This document shows, piece after piece, positions 54,879 through 63,911 of a stretch of DNA of 64,000 bases. Below the pieces are notes generated by a model that worked only from the letters and a program-made list of their open reading frames with translations, was not told where the DNA came from and did no database searches. Source of the DNA: Caballeronia sordidicola (GTDB lineage Bacteria; Pseudomonadota; Gammaproteobacteria; Burkholderiales; Burkholderiaceae); the NCBI RefSeq assembly GCF_002220365.1, contig NZ_MTHB01000123.1, forward strand, positions 62,001-126,000. Direction: 5' to 3'. Position numbers and translations under genes: made by a program. How positions within the stretch are numbered: position 1 is the first letter of the stretch; each line of letters begins with the position of its first letter.

Positions 54879-56257
54879 ACCGGCGATGGTCGTTATCCAG
54901 CGTACCGCGTCAAGCTGACGCGCTCGCGCCACCGGTCTGGCTGCTAGTGGTGCTTTTCGGTGTTATTCAAGCGATAGGCGCGGCGCTACGTGTCTACACG
55001 TGGCCCAAGGGGCAGCCCGTCATGGTGCCGGAGTTCCTGATGGGCCTTATCGTGATTCCCTGGCTTTTTTGGCTGGGCGCGTGCGGCGCACTATTCTTTG
55101 CGTACCTGCAAGATCAGAACCGCGCCGTGTGGTGGAATTATCTGACCGAAGAGCACATGACAGGCTGGCGCTTATGGGCGCAGACGCGGGTCGTTGTGGT
55201 CGATAGCGTTGTGCTTTCGCCTGAGCCCGATCTCGCCGAGCGCATGCTCAAGCTTGAGGGAACGCTTCCGGACAATCCCGGTAAAGCGCTGCTGCTGTCG
55301 GAACCCGCGACACGCCAAGGCGGCGCACGACTTCAGTCGGTTTTCGATCAACTGCTTACGCCGCTTATTCCAGCGCTCACCCGCATGAAACGGGCGGACA
55401 AAATGGAAATCGTCTATCAGACCGAACGCGAGAACGATATCGTCCATCTACGCGCAGCATGGGACCGTTTTGAACTGCCGCATACACCCACGTTCCAGTG
55501 GCTCGCGCCCGATGCCGCATCGCCGCTGACCGGTCCGTGGTTCGCCGTGCGCCCGCCCGAGTGCCGGATCGTCATTGCATGTCAATTGCATTCCCCGGAC
55601 GTGACGCCCAAGTTTTCCGAAGTGGCCGTCGCCTTGTTGTTGACCACCTCGAAGTTTGCCGCGCGCACGAAGATCAAGCCGCAGGCATCGATATTCAGGC
55701 CGATCACCGCCGATTTCAGCACCGCAGAGCACGCATTAGGAACGCTGTTACGCGCCGAGCAAACGCCCGTCGATAAACTCCGCCACTTCTGGTCGAGCCA
55801 CCTGAACAAGATCACGGCACACGCGGTAGATGCCGCCGTGAAAGACTCCGCACTGAAGGTCGAGCATCACGACATCGACAAGGCGATTGGTAAAGGAGGC
55901 CCGGCGAACCGCTGGCTTGCTCAAGCGCTCGCCGCCGAGATGGTTCAGCACGGACAAGGCGCGCAACTCATCGCGGTCCCACACGCGAGCGGTGTGGCAT
56001 GGAATCTGGTGGCATCGAATCCGGCTCCGGTGCTGAGGCCCGCGCACCCGCCGATCCACTATTTTTCCTGGCCGTTTCTGGCGATGGTCATCGCGTTTGT
56101 CGCGTGCCTGTTCTTTATTCTGCTACCCGACGGCCTGAGCGACACGCTCAAGATCGCCATGATTGCGGCCATTCCGGTGCTGGTCGTCGTTCAAATCGGC
56201 GCTGAAATATGGACGCTCAAGCGAACATCGCGAGCCTTCGCCAATGAAGTCCGCTGA
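54875..56257 (+). CDS. Unrecognised T6SS-linked membrane protein (four predicted helices)
   Basis: A 460-residue protein with two N-terminal helices (about 20-75: VWLLVVLFGVIQAIGAAL; GLIVIPWLFWLGACGALF), a large soluble middle (about 90-390) and two C-terminal helices (about 400-450: FSWPFLAMVIAFVACLFF; IAMIAAIPVLVVVQIG). The middle part has a strand-rich stretch (PECRIVIACQLHSPDVTP) but no motif I can name. In Pseudomonas a Tle3 needs an adaptor, Tla3, encoded nearby; place and size fit such a job here, though this is only inference. It is coupled by ATGA to the PAAR gene. Confidence 0.75.
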   Translation: MNRRWSLSSVPRQADALAPPVWLLVVLFGVIQAIGAALRVYTWPKGQPVMVPEFLMGLIVIPWLFWLGACGALFFAYLQDQNRAVWWNYLTEEHMTGWRLWAQTRVVVVDSVVLSPEPDLAERMLKLEGTLPDNPGKALLLSEPATRQGGARLQSVFDQLLTPLIPALTRMKRADKMEIVYQTERENDIVHLRAAWDRFELPHTPTFQWLAPDAASPLTGPWFAVRPPECRIVIACQLHSPDVTPKFSEVAVALLLTTSKFAARTKIKPQASIFRPITADFSTAEHALGTLLRAEQTPVDKLRHFWSSHLNKITAHAVDAAVKDSALKVEHHDIDKAIGKGGPANRWLAQALAAEMVQHGQGAQLIAVPHASGVAWNLVASNPAPVLRPAHPPIHYFSWPFLAMVIAFVACLFFILLPDGLSDTLKIAMIAAIPVLVVVQIGAEIWTLKRTSRAFANEVR

Positions 56258-56321
56258 TATGTCAGGTGCAGTGATCGATATCTCCGTGAGCCGAACCCTA
56301 AAGAATAAAGTGAATCATTAA

Positions 56322-59300
56322 ATGACTATCCGCTTCAGCGTGAAATACGCCGCTATGGTTATGGCAGTCGGTGCGCTCGTGGCATCGGCGGCGTATTTCG
56401 GCGGCACGCAGACCGCGTCACTGATATCCGAGCGCGGCGCGATGGTTGCGCTGATCGGCATCGTCTGCGCGCTCCTGATCGGGTTTCGCGGTCCTATCGC
56501 GAGCGGGTGGAACGCGCTGACGCGTGGCGCTGCACCTCATGACACAGCACCCCGTAAGGCTCTGAACACCGACGCCGCGCCCGATCAATTCGACGAGGAC
56601 GAGGCGCATTCGCTCGGGAAACAAACGGCATCGAATCTTGATAGCCTCAAGTTCGCGTTGCGAGACCGTCCGCTGCGTCGTCAAGCCCGGTTGCTGATCG
56701 CCGGCGACGAAGCCGTTGTTACGCGGCTCATGCCCGAGTTGGTAAAACACGGATGGCTGAGCACCGGCCACGCGCTATTGCTATGGGGCAAACCCGACAC
56801 GGACGGACGACCGGACGAGACATGGCTTCACGAGGTGTACAAGCTGCGGCGTCGCCGCCCGGTCGATGCGGTGATCCTGACGCTCGACGGCGACGCGGAC
56901 ACGTCGTTGCCGCGACGCGGCAGCAATGCAAATGGTGTGATCCTTGCGCGTATCGCTGACGTGCTGCATTGGTCCGCACCAGTTTATGTGCTGGATGTCG
57001 CGCAGACCGATGAATTCAACGATGGCCGCACGGCATTACTCGGCTGTGAATTCGCGCCCGACGCTAACGAAGGCGCAGTTGAATCAACGCTGCTCACGTT
57101 GCGCAGTCGGATCGGCCATATGAGCGTTGAACAGTTGATTCGAAGCTTTAAAGACCGGTACAGCAATCAACTATCGCAAAGACTCGATGCACGCAGTGCG
57201 CCGCTGGCTGCGTTGATCGCATCGCTGTCAAATCGCCAAGACCGGCATCAGTGGGTAAGCGGTGCGTTCTTCGCGCCGTATCCGGTGGCGATTGATTCGG
57301 CGGATGACGAAGCCGATCCTAGCGCGCTCACCGCAGCCGATCTGCCGCTCTGGACTCACCTCGCCATGATCTCGCGCAAGGCGCAAGGGCGGCGCATGAA
57401 CGGGCATCCCGTAACGGTGTTTTCGACTATCGGGCTGTGCATCATTGGCTTGTGGATCGCGGGCATGGTCGTGTCGGGCATGACGAACGGACGTGACCTC
57501 GTTGAAGCACGCAGTACGATTCAGGCGCTAAAGACCGCGCCCGATCCCGCTGCACGTCTGCAAGCCTTGCTCGCGTTGCAGCAGAAGCTTGGCCCCTATG
57601 AAGAGCGCGTCGCGCATCAGCCGCCGTTGTGGTCGCGCTTCGGGCTGAATCAGGACACGGCGATTCTGGCCGCGCTGTGGAAGCCATATGGCGAAGCCAG
57701 CAAATCTTTGTTAGTGACGCCGATTCAGCAGAACCTCGAAGCCGCGCTGGTCGACCTGAGCCAGATGCCCACCGATGCCCTCGATGACCACGCCAATGCA
57801 GCCGCTCAGGACGGCCACAAGGCGCTTAAAACCTACCTGATGTTGGCGGAGCCGAACCGTGTCGATGCCGGTCTCATCACGCCGCAACTGATGCGTTACT
57901 GGTCCACGACTGCGAACGTTTCCATCGGCGCGAAGCTGGATATTTCGGAACGGCTGCTGGGGTTTTACGCGCAACACCTGAAGGCCCACAATGCATGGCG
58001 CATCCAGCCGCGCGCTGAACTCGTGAACGCATCGCGCCAAACGCTGCTGTCAGTCATTGGCGTGCGCAATTCGGAAGATACCGTCTATCAAAGCGTGCTG
58101 GCCGGTGTGGGCAACAAGTACCCCGACCAGACGCTGGCATCGCTGACTACGGGCACCGATACGCGCGGCCTCGTGCGTTCCACCGTCACGGTGCCGGGCG
58201 TCTACACGCGGCAAGCGTACGAAGGTTATGTCGCAGCGGCCATCACCGAAGCCGCCAAGAGCCGCGATGTGACGCGTGACTGGGTGCTGGCTAACACCGC
58301 AGATCAAGCGCCACCTGCCACATCAACAGACGCCCTTGAACAGTCGCTCACCACGCAGTATTTCAACGACTACGCCGAGCACTGGCAAGGCTTCATGAAT
58401 GCGTTGCAATGGCAAGCCGCGCCGAACATTCCGGCTGCCATCGAACAGATGAAACTGCTCGCCGACGCGCGTCAGTCGCCTGTCATCGCGTTGATGAAAT
58501 CGATCGACTATCAAGGCAACGCGGGCATACGTCAGGCGTCGTTGTCGGACACATTGGTTGCTAAAGCGCAGAACATGTTCGGTAAGAAAGACGATCCACA
58601 AGCAGCCGTTGCCAACGACGCGGGACCGCTTTCGTCCTCGTTCGGCCCGGTGCTTCGCATGATCGGACAGGTCAGTGAGACGTCGACAACCAAGGCCAAC
58701 GCATCCGCCAGCGATGTCAGCCTGCAACGCTATCTCGAACGCGTCACTGCATTGCGGCTGAAGCTACAGCAACTGAGCAACGGCATCGATGGCGACGCTC
58801 AAGCGCGCCAACTCGCGCAAGCGCTCTTCCAGGGCAAAGGTTCGGAACTTGCCGATACGCAAGCCTACGCGCACCTGATCGCGGCAAGCCTCGGCGCGCA
58901 GTGGTCGGGCATGGGCGATGCGCTCTTCGTTCGCCCCGTCGCACAGGCCACTCACATCGTGCTGCAACCGGCACAGGCGAGCCTGAACGACGCGTGGCGG
59001 CAATCCATCGTCGCCAACTGGAACAAGTCGTTTGCGGGGCGTTATCCGTTCAACGACACGGACAACGATGCATCGATTCCTGAACTCGCCCGATTCCTTC
59101 AACCGCAAGGCGGATTGATCTCGTCGTTTCTCAGTGTGCAGCTCGCGGGCGTGCTGGAATTGCAGGGCGATCAATGGGTGGAATTAAACACGCGCGGCGG
59201 CGCATTGCAATTCGATCCGGTGTTCCTGAAGGCCGTGAACACGCTGCAACGCGTTGCGGGGCATTTAATGCCGCAGGGTGAGCCGCAGTATCGATTCGAC

Positions 59301-59978
59301 TTCAAGCCGATTCCGACACCGGGCATCACCGACACGTTGCTGACCATTGATGCGCAGAAATTGCACTACTTCAACCAGCGCGAACGATGGCAAGGTTTGC
59401 AGTGGCCATCGAACGACCCGCAAGTCGCCGGCACGCGGTTGCAATGGCAAACCGAAACAGCGGGCACGAGCAAGAATTTCGAATTCGCGGGTCGCTGGGC
59501 GCTGATCCGGATGCTCGAACGTGCCAAAGTCGAACCAATCGACAGCGCCACGTTTCAGCTTACGTGGCAGGCCGCGCCCGATACAAGCATGACGCGAATA
59601 GCGGCATTTTCAGTCCCCGCATCGAACGCGCGAACGTCGTCCCATCACGCCGCGGACGATTGGAGCGGTTCGGCGGATGACGCATCGCCCGGCCATGCGT
59701 CACTCGATAGCCTCGTCACGCAAGCACCGCTTATCGCTGCGCCCGCGAACCTGACTTATCCGCTCAGCTATTTCATGCGCACTGACATCGGCAAGGGTCC
59801 GCTGGAATTGCTCGTGTTGAAAGGCTTTGTTTTGCCGAACCGCATGTTTATTGAGAAGACGCGCGTGACGCCGCCGAGCAACGACGCGAGTCCTCCACCC
59901 TTGCCGAAAGCCGCACGCGAAGCCGCTAAACAGGCCGCCACGCCGCTACCAAGCGGCGATCTGGGTCATTCGCTGTGA
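56322..59978 (+). CDS. TssM/ImcF-like T6SS inner-membrane protein without P-loop
   Basis: A 1218-residue protein with the TssM layout: two N-terminal helices (about 8-56), a cytoplasmic region, a third helix (about 363-385, FSTIGLCIIGLWIAGMVVSG) and a long periplasmic domain ending in a beta-rich tail. In true TssM the cytoplasmic part carries Walker A; the equivalent place here reads LLIAGDEAVVT, with no GKS/T. It seems to be a VgrG-island-specific paralogue rather than the core TssM. It follows the membrane protein by 64 bases, and its stop overlaps the next GTG. Confidence 0.85.
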   Translation: MTIRFSVKYAAMVMAVGALVASAAYFGGTQTASLISERGAMVALIGIVCALLIGFRGPIASGWNALTRGAAPHDTAPRKALNTDAAPDQFDEDEAHSLGKQTASNLDSLKFALRDRPLRRQARLLIAGDEAVVTRLMPELVKHGWLSTGHALLLWGKPDTDGRPDETWLHEVYKLRRRRPVDAVILTLDGDADTSLPRRGSNANGVILARIADVLHWSAPVYVLDVAQTDEFNDGRTALLGCEFAPDANEGAVESTLLTLRSRIGHMSVEQLIRSFKDRYSNQLSQRLDARSAPLAALIASLSNRQDRHQWVSGAFFAPYPVAIDSADDEADPSALTAADLPLWTHLAMISRKAQGRRMNGHPVTVFSTIGLCIIGLWIAGMVVSGMTNGRDLVEARSTIQALKTAPDPAARLQALLALQQKLGPYEERVAHQPPLWSRFGLNQDTAILAALWKPYGEASKSLLVTPIQQNLEAALVDLSQMPTDALDDHANAAAQDGHKALKTYLMLAEPNRVDAGLITPQLMRYWSTTANVSIGAKLDISERLLGFYAQHLKAHNAWRIQPRAELVNASRQTLLSVIGVRNSEDTVYQSVLAGVGNKYPDQTLASLTTGTDTRGLVRSTVTVPGVYTRQAYEGYVAAAITEAAKSRDVTRDWVLANTADQAPPATSTDALEQSLTTQYFNDYAEHWQGFMNALQWQAAPNIPAAIEQMKLLADARQSPVIALMKSIDYQGNAGIRQASLSDTLVAKAQNMFGKKDDPQAAVANDAGPLSSSFGPVLRMIGQVSETSTTKANASASDVSLQRYLERVTALRLKLQQLSNGIDGDAQARQLAQALFQGKGSELADTQAYAHLIAASLGAQWSGMGDALFVRPVAQATHIVLQPAQASLNDAWRQSIVANWNKSFAGRYPFNDTDNDASIPELARFLQPQGGLISSFLSVQLAGVLELQGDQWVELNTRGGALQFDPVFLKAVNTLQRVAGHLMPQGEPQYRFDFKPIPTPGITDTLLTIDAQKLHYFNQRERWQGLQWPSNDPQVAGTRLQWQTETAGTSKNFEFAGRWALIRMLERAKVEPIDSATFQLTWQAAPDTSMTRIAAFSVPASNARTSSHHAADDWSGSADDASPGHASLDSLVTQAPLIAAPANLTYPLSYFMRTDIGKGPLELLVLKGFVLPNRMFIEKTRVTPPSNDASPPPLPKAAREAAKQAATPLPSGDLGHSL

Positions 59979-60361
59979 AGTCGCGTTCGTCGTCACGGGG
60001 TAAGATTGCGGCAATCCTCCTGGCTCGATCGCCGTTATCGCCAAGACTAACCATGGGACGCATCGTCCTGAGCGTTCTCATGCTTGTCACGCCGGTCTGT
60101 GCATACGCCCGGGTTGACGCAATCAGTGCAGGCATATGCGTCGGCTTGGGGAGGATCGCCACATTGACCGCAATACAACGTGACGCGGGCACGCCCGAAA
60201 ACCAAATGACAGGACAGGCGATCAAGTCGTTCTCGGACAACAACCTGCCTGCCATCCTGATGCTCATACATAACGTGTACACCGACAGCGTCATGCGCCG
60301 CCTCTCACCGGCCAAAACGGGCGAGGCGTATCGCGAGGTATGTCTGACCCAAGCGCAGTAG
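59975..60361 (+). CDS. Small exported protein at the end of the T6SS operon
   Basis: Starting at GTG 59975 (overlapping the TssM-like stop as GTGA) it has 128 residues; an internal ATG at 60053 gives 102 residues with a clean signal peptide (MGRIVLSVLMLVTPVCAYA, then RVDA). The mature part (about 80 residues) has two cysteines and helices (SDNNLPAILMLIHNVYTDSVM). No family recognised. It could be an immunity or accessory protein of the island. Confidence 0.65.
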   Translation: MKSRSSSRGKIAAILLARSPLSPRLTMGRIVLSVLMLVTPVCAYARVDAISAGICVGLGRIATLTAIQRDAGTPENQMTGQAIKSFSDNNLPAILMLIHNVYTDSVMRRLSPAKTGEAYREVCLTQAQ

Positions 60362-60411
60362 GGACGGCACCAACGCGCCGTTCGCCGTCGAGCGGGCACG
60401 GTGCCGCTGGG

Positions 60412-60720
60412 CTATGCGGCCTTCGCCAGCGAAAACGGCATTGAAATCGCATTGCCCGCCGCCATAACCTGTTCAAGGTGCGCGCCGAGCCGGTTCCACG
60501 CGTCGCAGATTTGCGTTTCGTAGTCGTGGCGCATATAAATGCGGGCGAGCTTCGTCGAGTTGCCCGAATGCTCGCCCTTTGGCGTGTGTGCGAGGCACTT
60601 ATGGATGATGGCCTCGTTGCCCCCCAGACGCTGCATCGTGGTCGCACTCCACCAAGAAACCGAGTCGTAAAGACGCGTGAGCCCGTAACCCACAAAAATG
60701 ACGTCAATATGCCCGACATG
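60412..60720 (-). pseudogene. Phage-type integrase remnant (C-terminal end)
   Basis: The minus frame carries TTMQRLGGNEAIIHKCLAHT, IYMRHDYETQICDAWNRLGAHLEQVM, typical of the last segment of tyrosine recombinases (LRRTxATxMQRLG...YxRxxYxxEMxxAWxxxxxHL). The catalytic Tyr region is probably IYMRHDY. Everything upstream is missing or scrambled. It stands at the right end of the T6SS island, opposite to the AlpA-like gene, as expected from a decayed integrative element. Confidence 0.7.
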
Positions 60721-60758
60721 GACGCCCCTGACCGTGGTCGAGAAGATCCAGCGAGCTC

Positions 60759-60908
60759 GTGAATACCACGGTCAATGTCATCATGCTGACCACGGAAAGC
60801 AGCCCGGCCATGAAAGAGCGGGGCAAGGCAGCCGGCGTAAAGCGCTGGATCGTCAAGCCGTTCAAAAGTGACGCCGTGCTGGAAACCTTCAGGAAACTGG
60901 CAAGCTAA
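60759..60908 (+). pseudogene. CheY-like response regulator remnant (C-terminal fragment)
   Basis: Fifty codons encode VNTTVNVIMLTTESSPAMKERG, then GVKRWIVKPFKSDAVLETFRKLAS. The T (MLTT) and K (VKPF) positions are those of a receiver domain, but the N-terminal half with the phospho-accepting Asp is missing. A fragment cut off at the island's right border, eight bases before the GST gene's end. Confidence 0.65.
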
Positions 60909-60915
60909 GCGGGCC

Positions 60916-61569
60916 TTAAAACTCGGCATCCAGCTCGTCGATCTCCTCGACCTCCTCCTGCGCATCCGCTATCCACTGCTGCATCTCCGGCAAGGCGAGA
61001 ATGCGCTGCGCATACTCGACAATCTCCGGCTCGAGCTTGACGTCGTAAGTAACAAAGCGCGTAACGACCGGTGCGAACATCGCATCGGCAGCGCTCAAGC
61101 TGCCGAACAAATAGGGGCCTTCGTATTGCTTGAGGCATTCGATCCAAATCGCCGTCACTCGTTCGATATCCGTCTGCGCGCGTGCCCAGATCGTGAAGTT
61201 CGGAAAGTGCGCTTTGATATTCATGGGCAACGCCGAGCGCAACGAAGCGAAGCCTGAATGCATTTCTCCGCAAATAGAACGACAGTGCGCGCGCAAGCGC
61301 CGGTCAGCAGGCAGCAATCCGGCTTTCGGGCGCACTTCGTTCAGGTATTCCGCAATCGCGAGTGTGTCCCATACCTTGATGCCATCATGGACCAGACACG
61401 GAACGAGAATGGATGGCGAGAGCAGCAGCAATTCGGCGCGCGCGCCGGGATCGTCCATGGGCATCACGAACTCTTCGAACGGCAGCCCGCTGAACTTGGT
61501 GAGCAGCCAGCCTCGCAGCGACCACGACGAATAATTTTTGCTGCTGATAGTGAGCGTTGCTTTCGTCAT
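60916..61569 (-). CDS. Glutathione S-transferase family protein
   Basis: A 217-residue GST. N-terminal thioredoxin-like domain with SSKNYSSWSLRGWLL (catalytic Ser/Tyr region) and SILVPCLVHDG carrying the cis-Pro that binds glutathione; C-terminal helical domain with GSLSAADAMFAPVVTRF. These conjugate glutathione to electrophiles. The first gene right of the T6SS island. Its acidic C-terminus (EEVEEIDELDAEF) is unusual but plausible. Confidence 0.92.
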   Translation of the reverse strand: MTKATLTISSKNYSSWSLRGWLLTKFSGLPFEEFVMPMDDPGARAELLLLSPSILVPCLVHDGIKVWDTLAIAEYLNEVRPKAGLLPADRRLRAHCRSICGEMHSGFASLRSALPMNIKAHFPNFTIWARAQTDIERVTAIWIECLKQYEGPYLFGSLSAADAMFAPVVTRFVTYDVKLEPEIVEYAQRILALPEMQQWIADAQEEVEEIDELDAEF

Positions 61570-61778
61570 CTGATGCTCCTCGGCGGTTCAGGCGAAACAC
61601 GCGCGCCCAAATTCGCGGCGCAGTGCAGACACGCACCAAAAGACGGCATGTCCAGTGCGCGTTCAGGAATGCTGCAAGGGATGTGCCACTTTTAACCGCC
61701 CTCATGCCGACGCTGCACGTTGGCATATGTATTGCGTTGTTTTGTACGACTCGACAATACGCGCTCAAGCGAAAGGCG

Positions 61779-63110
61779 ATGAACCCATTCGCATACTCCG
61801 GCTATCAGGCAATGGCAGACCTTACGCTGCCAATGCGCCACGGCGCGGCACTGGTCCATCACGCGCTCGATGCGTGGCCGTTTCTCGCCGATACACCTCA
61901 AGGCCGGTCACTGCGAGCCACATGCGATCTGCTGGGACTGTCAGCACTCACGCATAGCCGGCGCCCATTCGCTATCGACTCGGTGGAGATGGACGGCAAG
62001 AGCGTACTCGTGGCCGAGGAGATCACGTTCGCCACGCCATTCTGTTCGTTGCTGCATTTTGCGAAGGAAGGCGGACCTAAACAGCCACGGGTGCTTGTGA
62101 TCGCACCCATGTCCGGCCACTTCGCCACGCTCCTGCGCGGCACGGTGCGCACCCTGCTGCCTGACCACGACGTCTACATCACCGACTGGATCAACCCTCG
62201 CGACGTCTCGCTGGCGCAGGGCCGCTTTGGCTTTGATGAATACGTCCAGCATGTGATTGACTTTATCGTCGCGCTAGGACCCAACACCCACGTGCTGGCG
62301 GTCTGCCAGCCGACCGTTGCCACTCTCGCGGCGGTGTCGCTGATGGCCGCAGACGATCATCCGCTGCAACCCGCCAGCATGACGCTGATGGCCGGGCCTA
62401 TCGACACGCGTATCAATCCGACTTCGGTGAACGTGCTGGCGAAGAGCAAACCGCTTGAATGGTTCGAGCGGAACCTGATCAGTGCCGTGCCGTGGGGTTT
62501 TGCGGGCGCAGGCCGGCGCGTTTATCCCGGCCACACCCAACTGATGGCATTCATGTCGATGAATCCGACACGTCATTTCGACGCGTTCGAAGACATGGTG
62601 TATCAGCGCGCCAAGGGCGACCCCGCGAAGGCCGAGGCCATCCGCGTATTCTATGAAGAATACTTCGCGACCATGGATTTAACGGCCGAGTTTTATCTCG
62701 AGACCGTCGACACCATCTTTCAACAGCATGCATTGCCGCTGCATGAACTGGAAGTACGCGGGCGCCACGTTGATCCGTCATTGATCCGGCGGACCGCGCT
62801 GCTCACCGTTGAAGGCGAGCGCGACGATATCTGCGCGGTCGGCCAGACGCTTGCCGCGCAGGAACTGTGCAACAAATTGCGCCCCTACATGAAGACCCAC
62901 CATGTGCAAACAGGTGTCGGCCACTATGGCGTGTTCAATGGCAAGCGTTGGGAGCGCCATATCTATCCGCGCGTGCGCGCAATGATTCACGACAACGAGC
63001 CAAGCCCGATTGTCATCAACGCGCGTGCGCAGCCTTTGCAATCATTGGCGCCGCTCACACGCCCTGTCGCACCACGCATGGATGTGAATGTGCAGTCCGA
63101 AGGGCCTTGA
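61779..63110 (+). CDS. phaZ: Intracellular polyhydroxyalkanoate depolymerase
   Basis: A 443-residue enzyme that mobilises stored poly-3-hydroxybutyrate. The start at 61779 (MNPFAYSGYQAMADLTLP) matches the family's N-terminus; the frame stays open upstream but lacks similarity. The triad is readable: Cys176 in LAVCQPTVATL (lipase-box equivalent with Cys nucleophile), Asp349 in GERDD, His382 in GVGHYGVFNGKRW. Spacings agree with the Ralstonia eutropha PhaZ triad (C183/D355/H388). It faces away from the GST gene. Confidence 0.95.
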   Translation: MNPFAYSGYQAMADLTLPMRHGAALVHHALDAWPFLADTPQGRSLRATCDLLGLSALTHSRRPFAIDSVEMDGKSVLVAEEITFATPFCSLLHFAKEGGPKQPRVLVIAPMSGHFATLLRGTVRTLLPDHDVYITDWINPRDVSLAQGRFGFDEYVQHVIDFIVALGPNTHVLAVCQPTVATLAAVSLMAADDHPLQPASMTLMAGPIDTRINPTSVNVLAKSKPLEWFERNLISAVPWGFAGAGRRVYPGHTQLMAFMSMNPTRHFDAFEDMVYQRAKGDPAKAEAIRVFYEEYFATMDLTAEFYLETVDTIFQQHALPLHELEVRGRHVDPSLIRRTALLTVEGERDDICAVGQTLAAQELCNKLRPYMKTHHVQTGVGHYGVFNGKRWERHIYPRVRAMIHDNEPSPIVINARAQPLQSLAPLTRPVAPRMDVNVQSEGP

Positions 63111-63143
63111 TATGCTGGTCGAGAACGCCGCCTCAGCCGCATT

Positions 63144-63590
63144 TCAAGCAGGTTGCCGGCTCTGCCACGGCGTGAAAGCGGGAACCTCGCATGGCCCCTT
63201 TGCGTCGATGGTAGTGAAGTTGGCAGGCCCGACTATCTCCAGATACTCCATGTCCTCGGAATAATCGAAGAGGTAATGCACGATCCCCGGTGCCTGATGC
63301 ACGCAGTCGCCGGTCGCGACCAGTGTCTCTTTGTCGCCGTACATGAAGCGCGCCCAGCCCTTGAGCATGATCACAATGTGGAATTCAGCCTCATGACGGT
63401 GCCATCCCGTGCCTTGCTCTGGTGCATTATTGGCTTTCACGAGTTGCGCGATCACCTTGCCGCCAGTCGCTTCTGCGATGCCTAAATCACGATAAAGAAA
63501 AAAATCGCGCAACCCCTGATCTTCATAAGGGGTGTCTTGTGGCCGGATATGCGAAAAGCGAGTGGCAAGTTCGAACGTTTCAGATGACAT
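63144..63590 (-). CDS. Cupin-domain protein
   Basis: A 148-residue single cupin. The metal motif GTGWHRHEAEFHIVIMLKGWARF (start of motif 1) and the second strand pair (DCVHQAPGIVHYLFDYSEDMEYLEI, with His) hold a probable metal. Small cupins act as dioxygenases, isomerases or sensors. Start at 63590 (MSSETFEL) is chosen; the frame is open further upstream but starts less convincingly. Its stop lies 33 bases from the depolymerase stop. Confidence 0.88.
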   Translation of the reverse strand: MSSETFELATRFSHIRPQDTPYEDQGLRDFFLYRDLGIAEATGGKVIAQLVKANNAPEQGTGWHRHEAEFHIVIMLKGWARFMYGDKETLVATGDCVHQAPGIVHYLFDYSEDMEYLEIVGPANFTTIDAKGPCEVPAFTPWQSRQPA

Positions 63591-63911
63591 GGGCACGCTC
63601 CGGTTGGGCAGCAAAATTGTCGAATGAAAAGGGCTAGCCACTTTGCTATGCATCAAGCGTTCCAACTTTACCGGTTCAATGAAACGGCAATCAGATGACT
63701 TATTACGGTCTTCCCTGGACAAAAGCTAGGGCCTGCGCTCGCGAAAAAGTGGCATTTAAAAAGCACATTCACTCACTGGCAATTCGCGCGCAAACTCCAT
63801 CAAAGACATTGCCCATAAACGAGCGTGTGTTGCTAAACTTGGTTCCGTAGCGTTTCGTGCCGGGTTGCAGCGCGAGCCATCCTGGGTACGTTCACTGGAG
63901 AGATCGACACC
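63591..63911. other. Promoter region between cupin gene and the gene at 63912
   Basis: About 320 bases between divergent genes. It holds the promoter of the cupin gene and that of the gene at the right edge. No repeat, hairpin or small gene was recognised. Confidence 0.35.
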
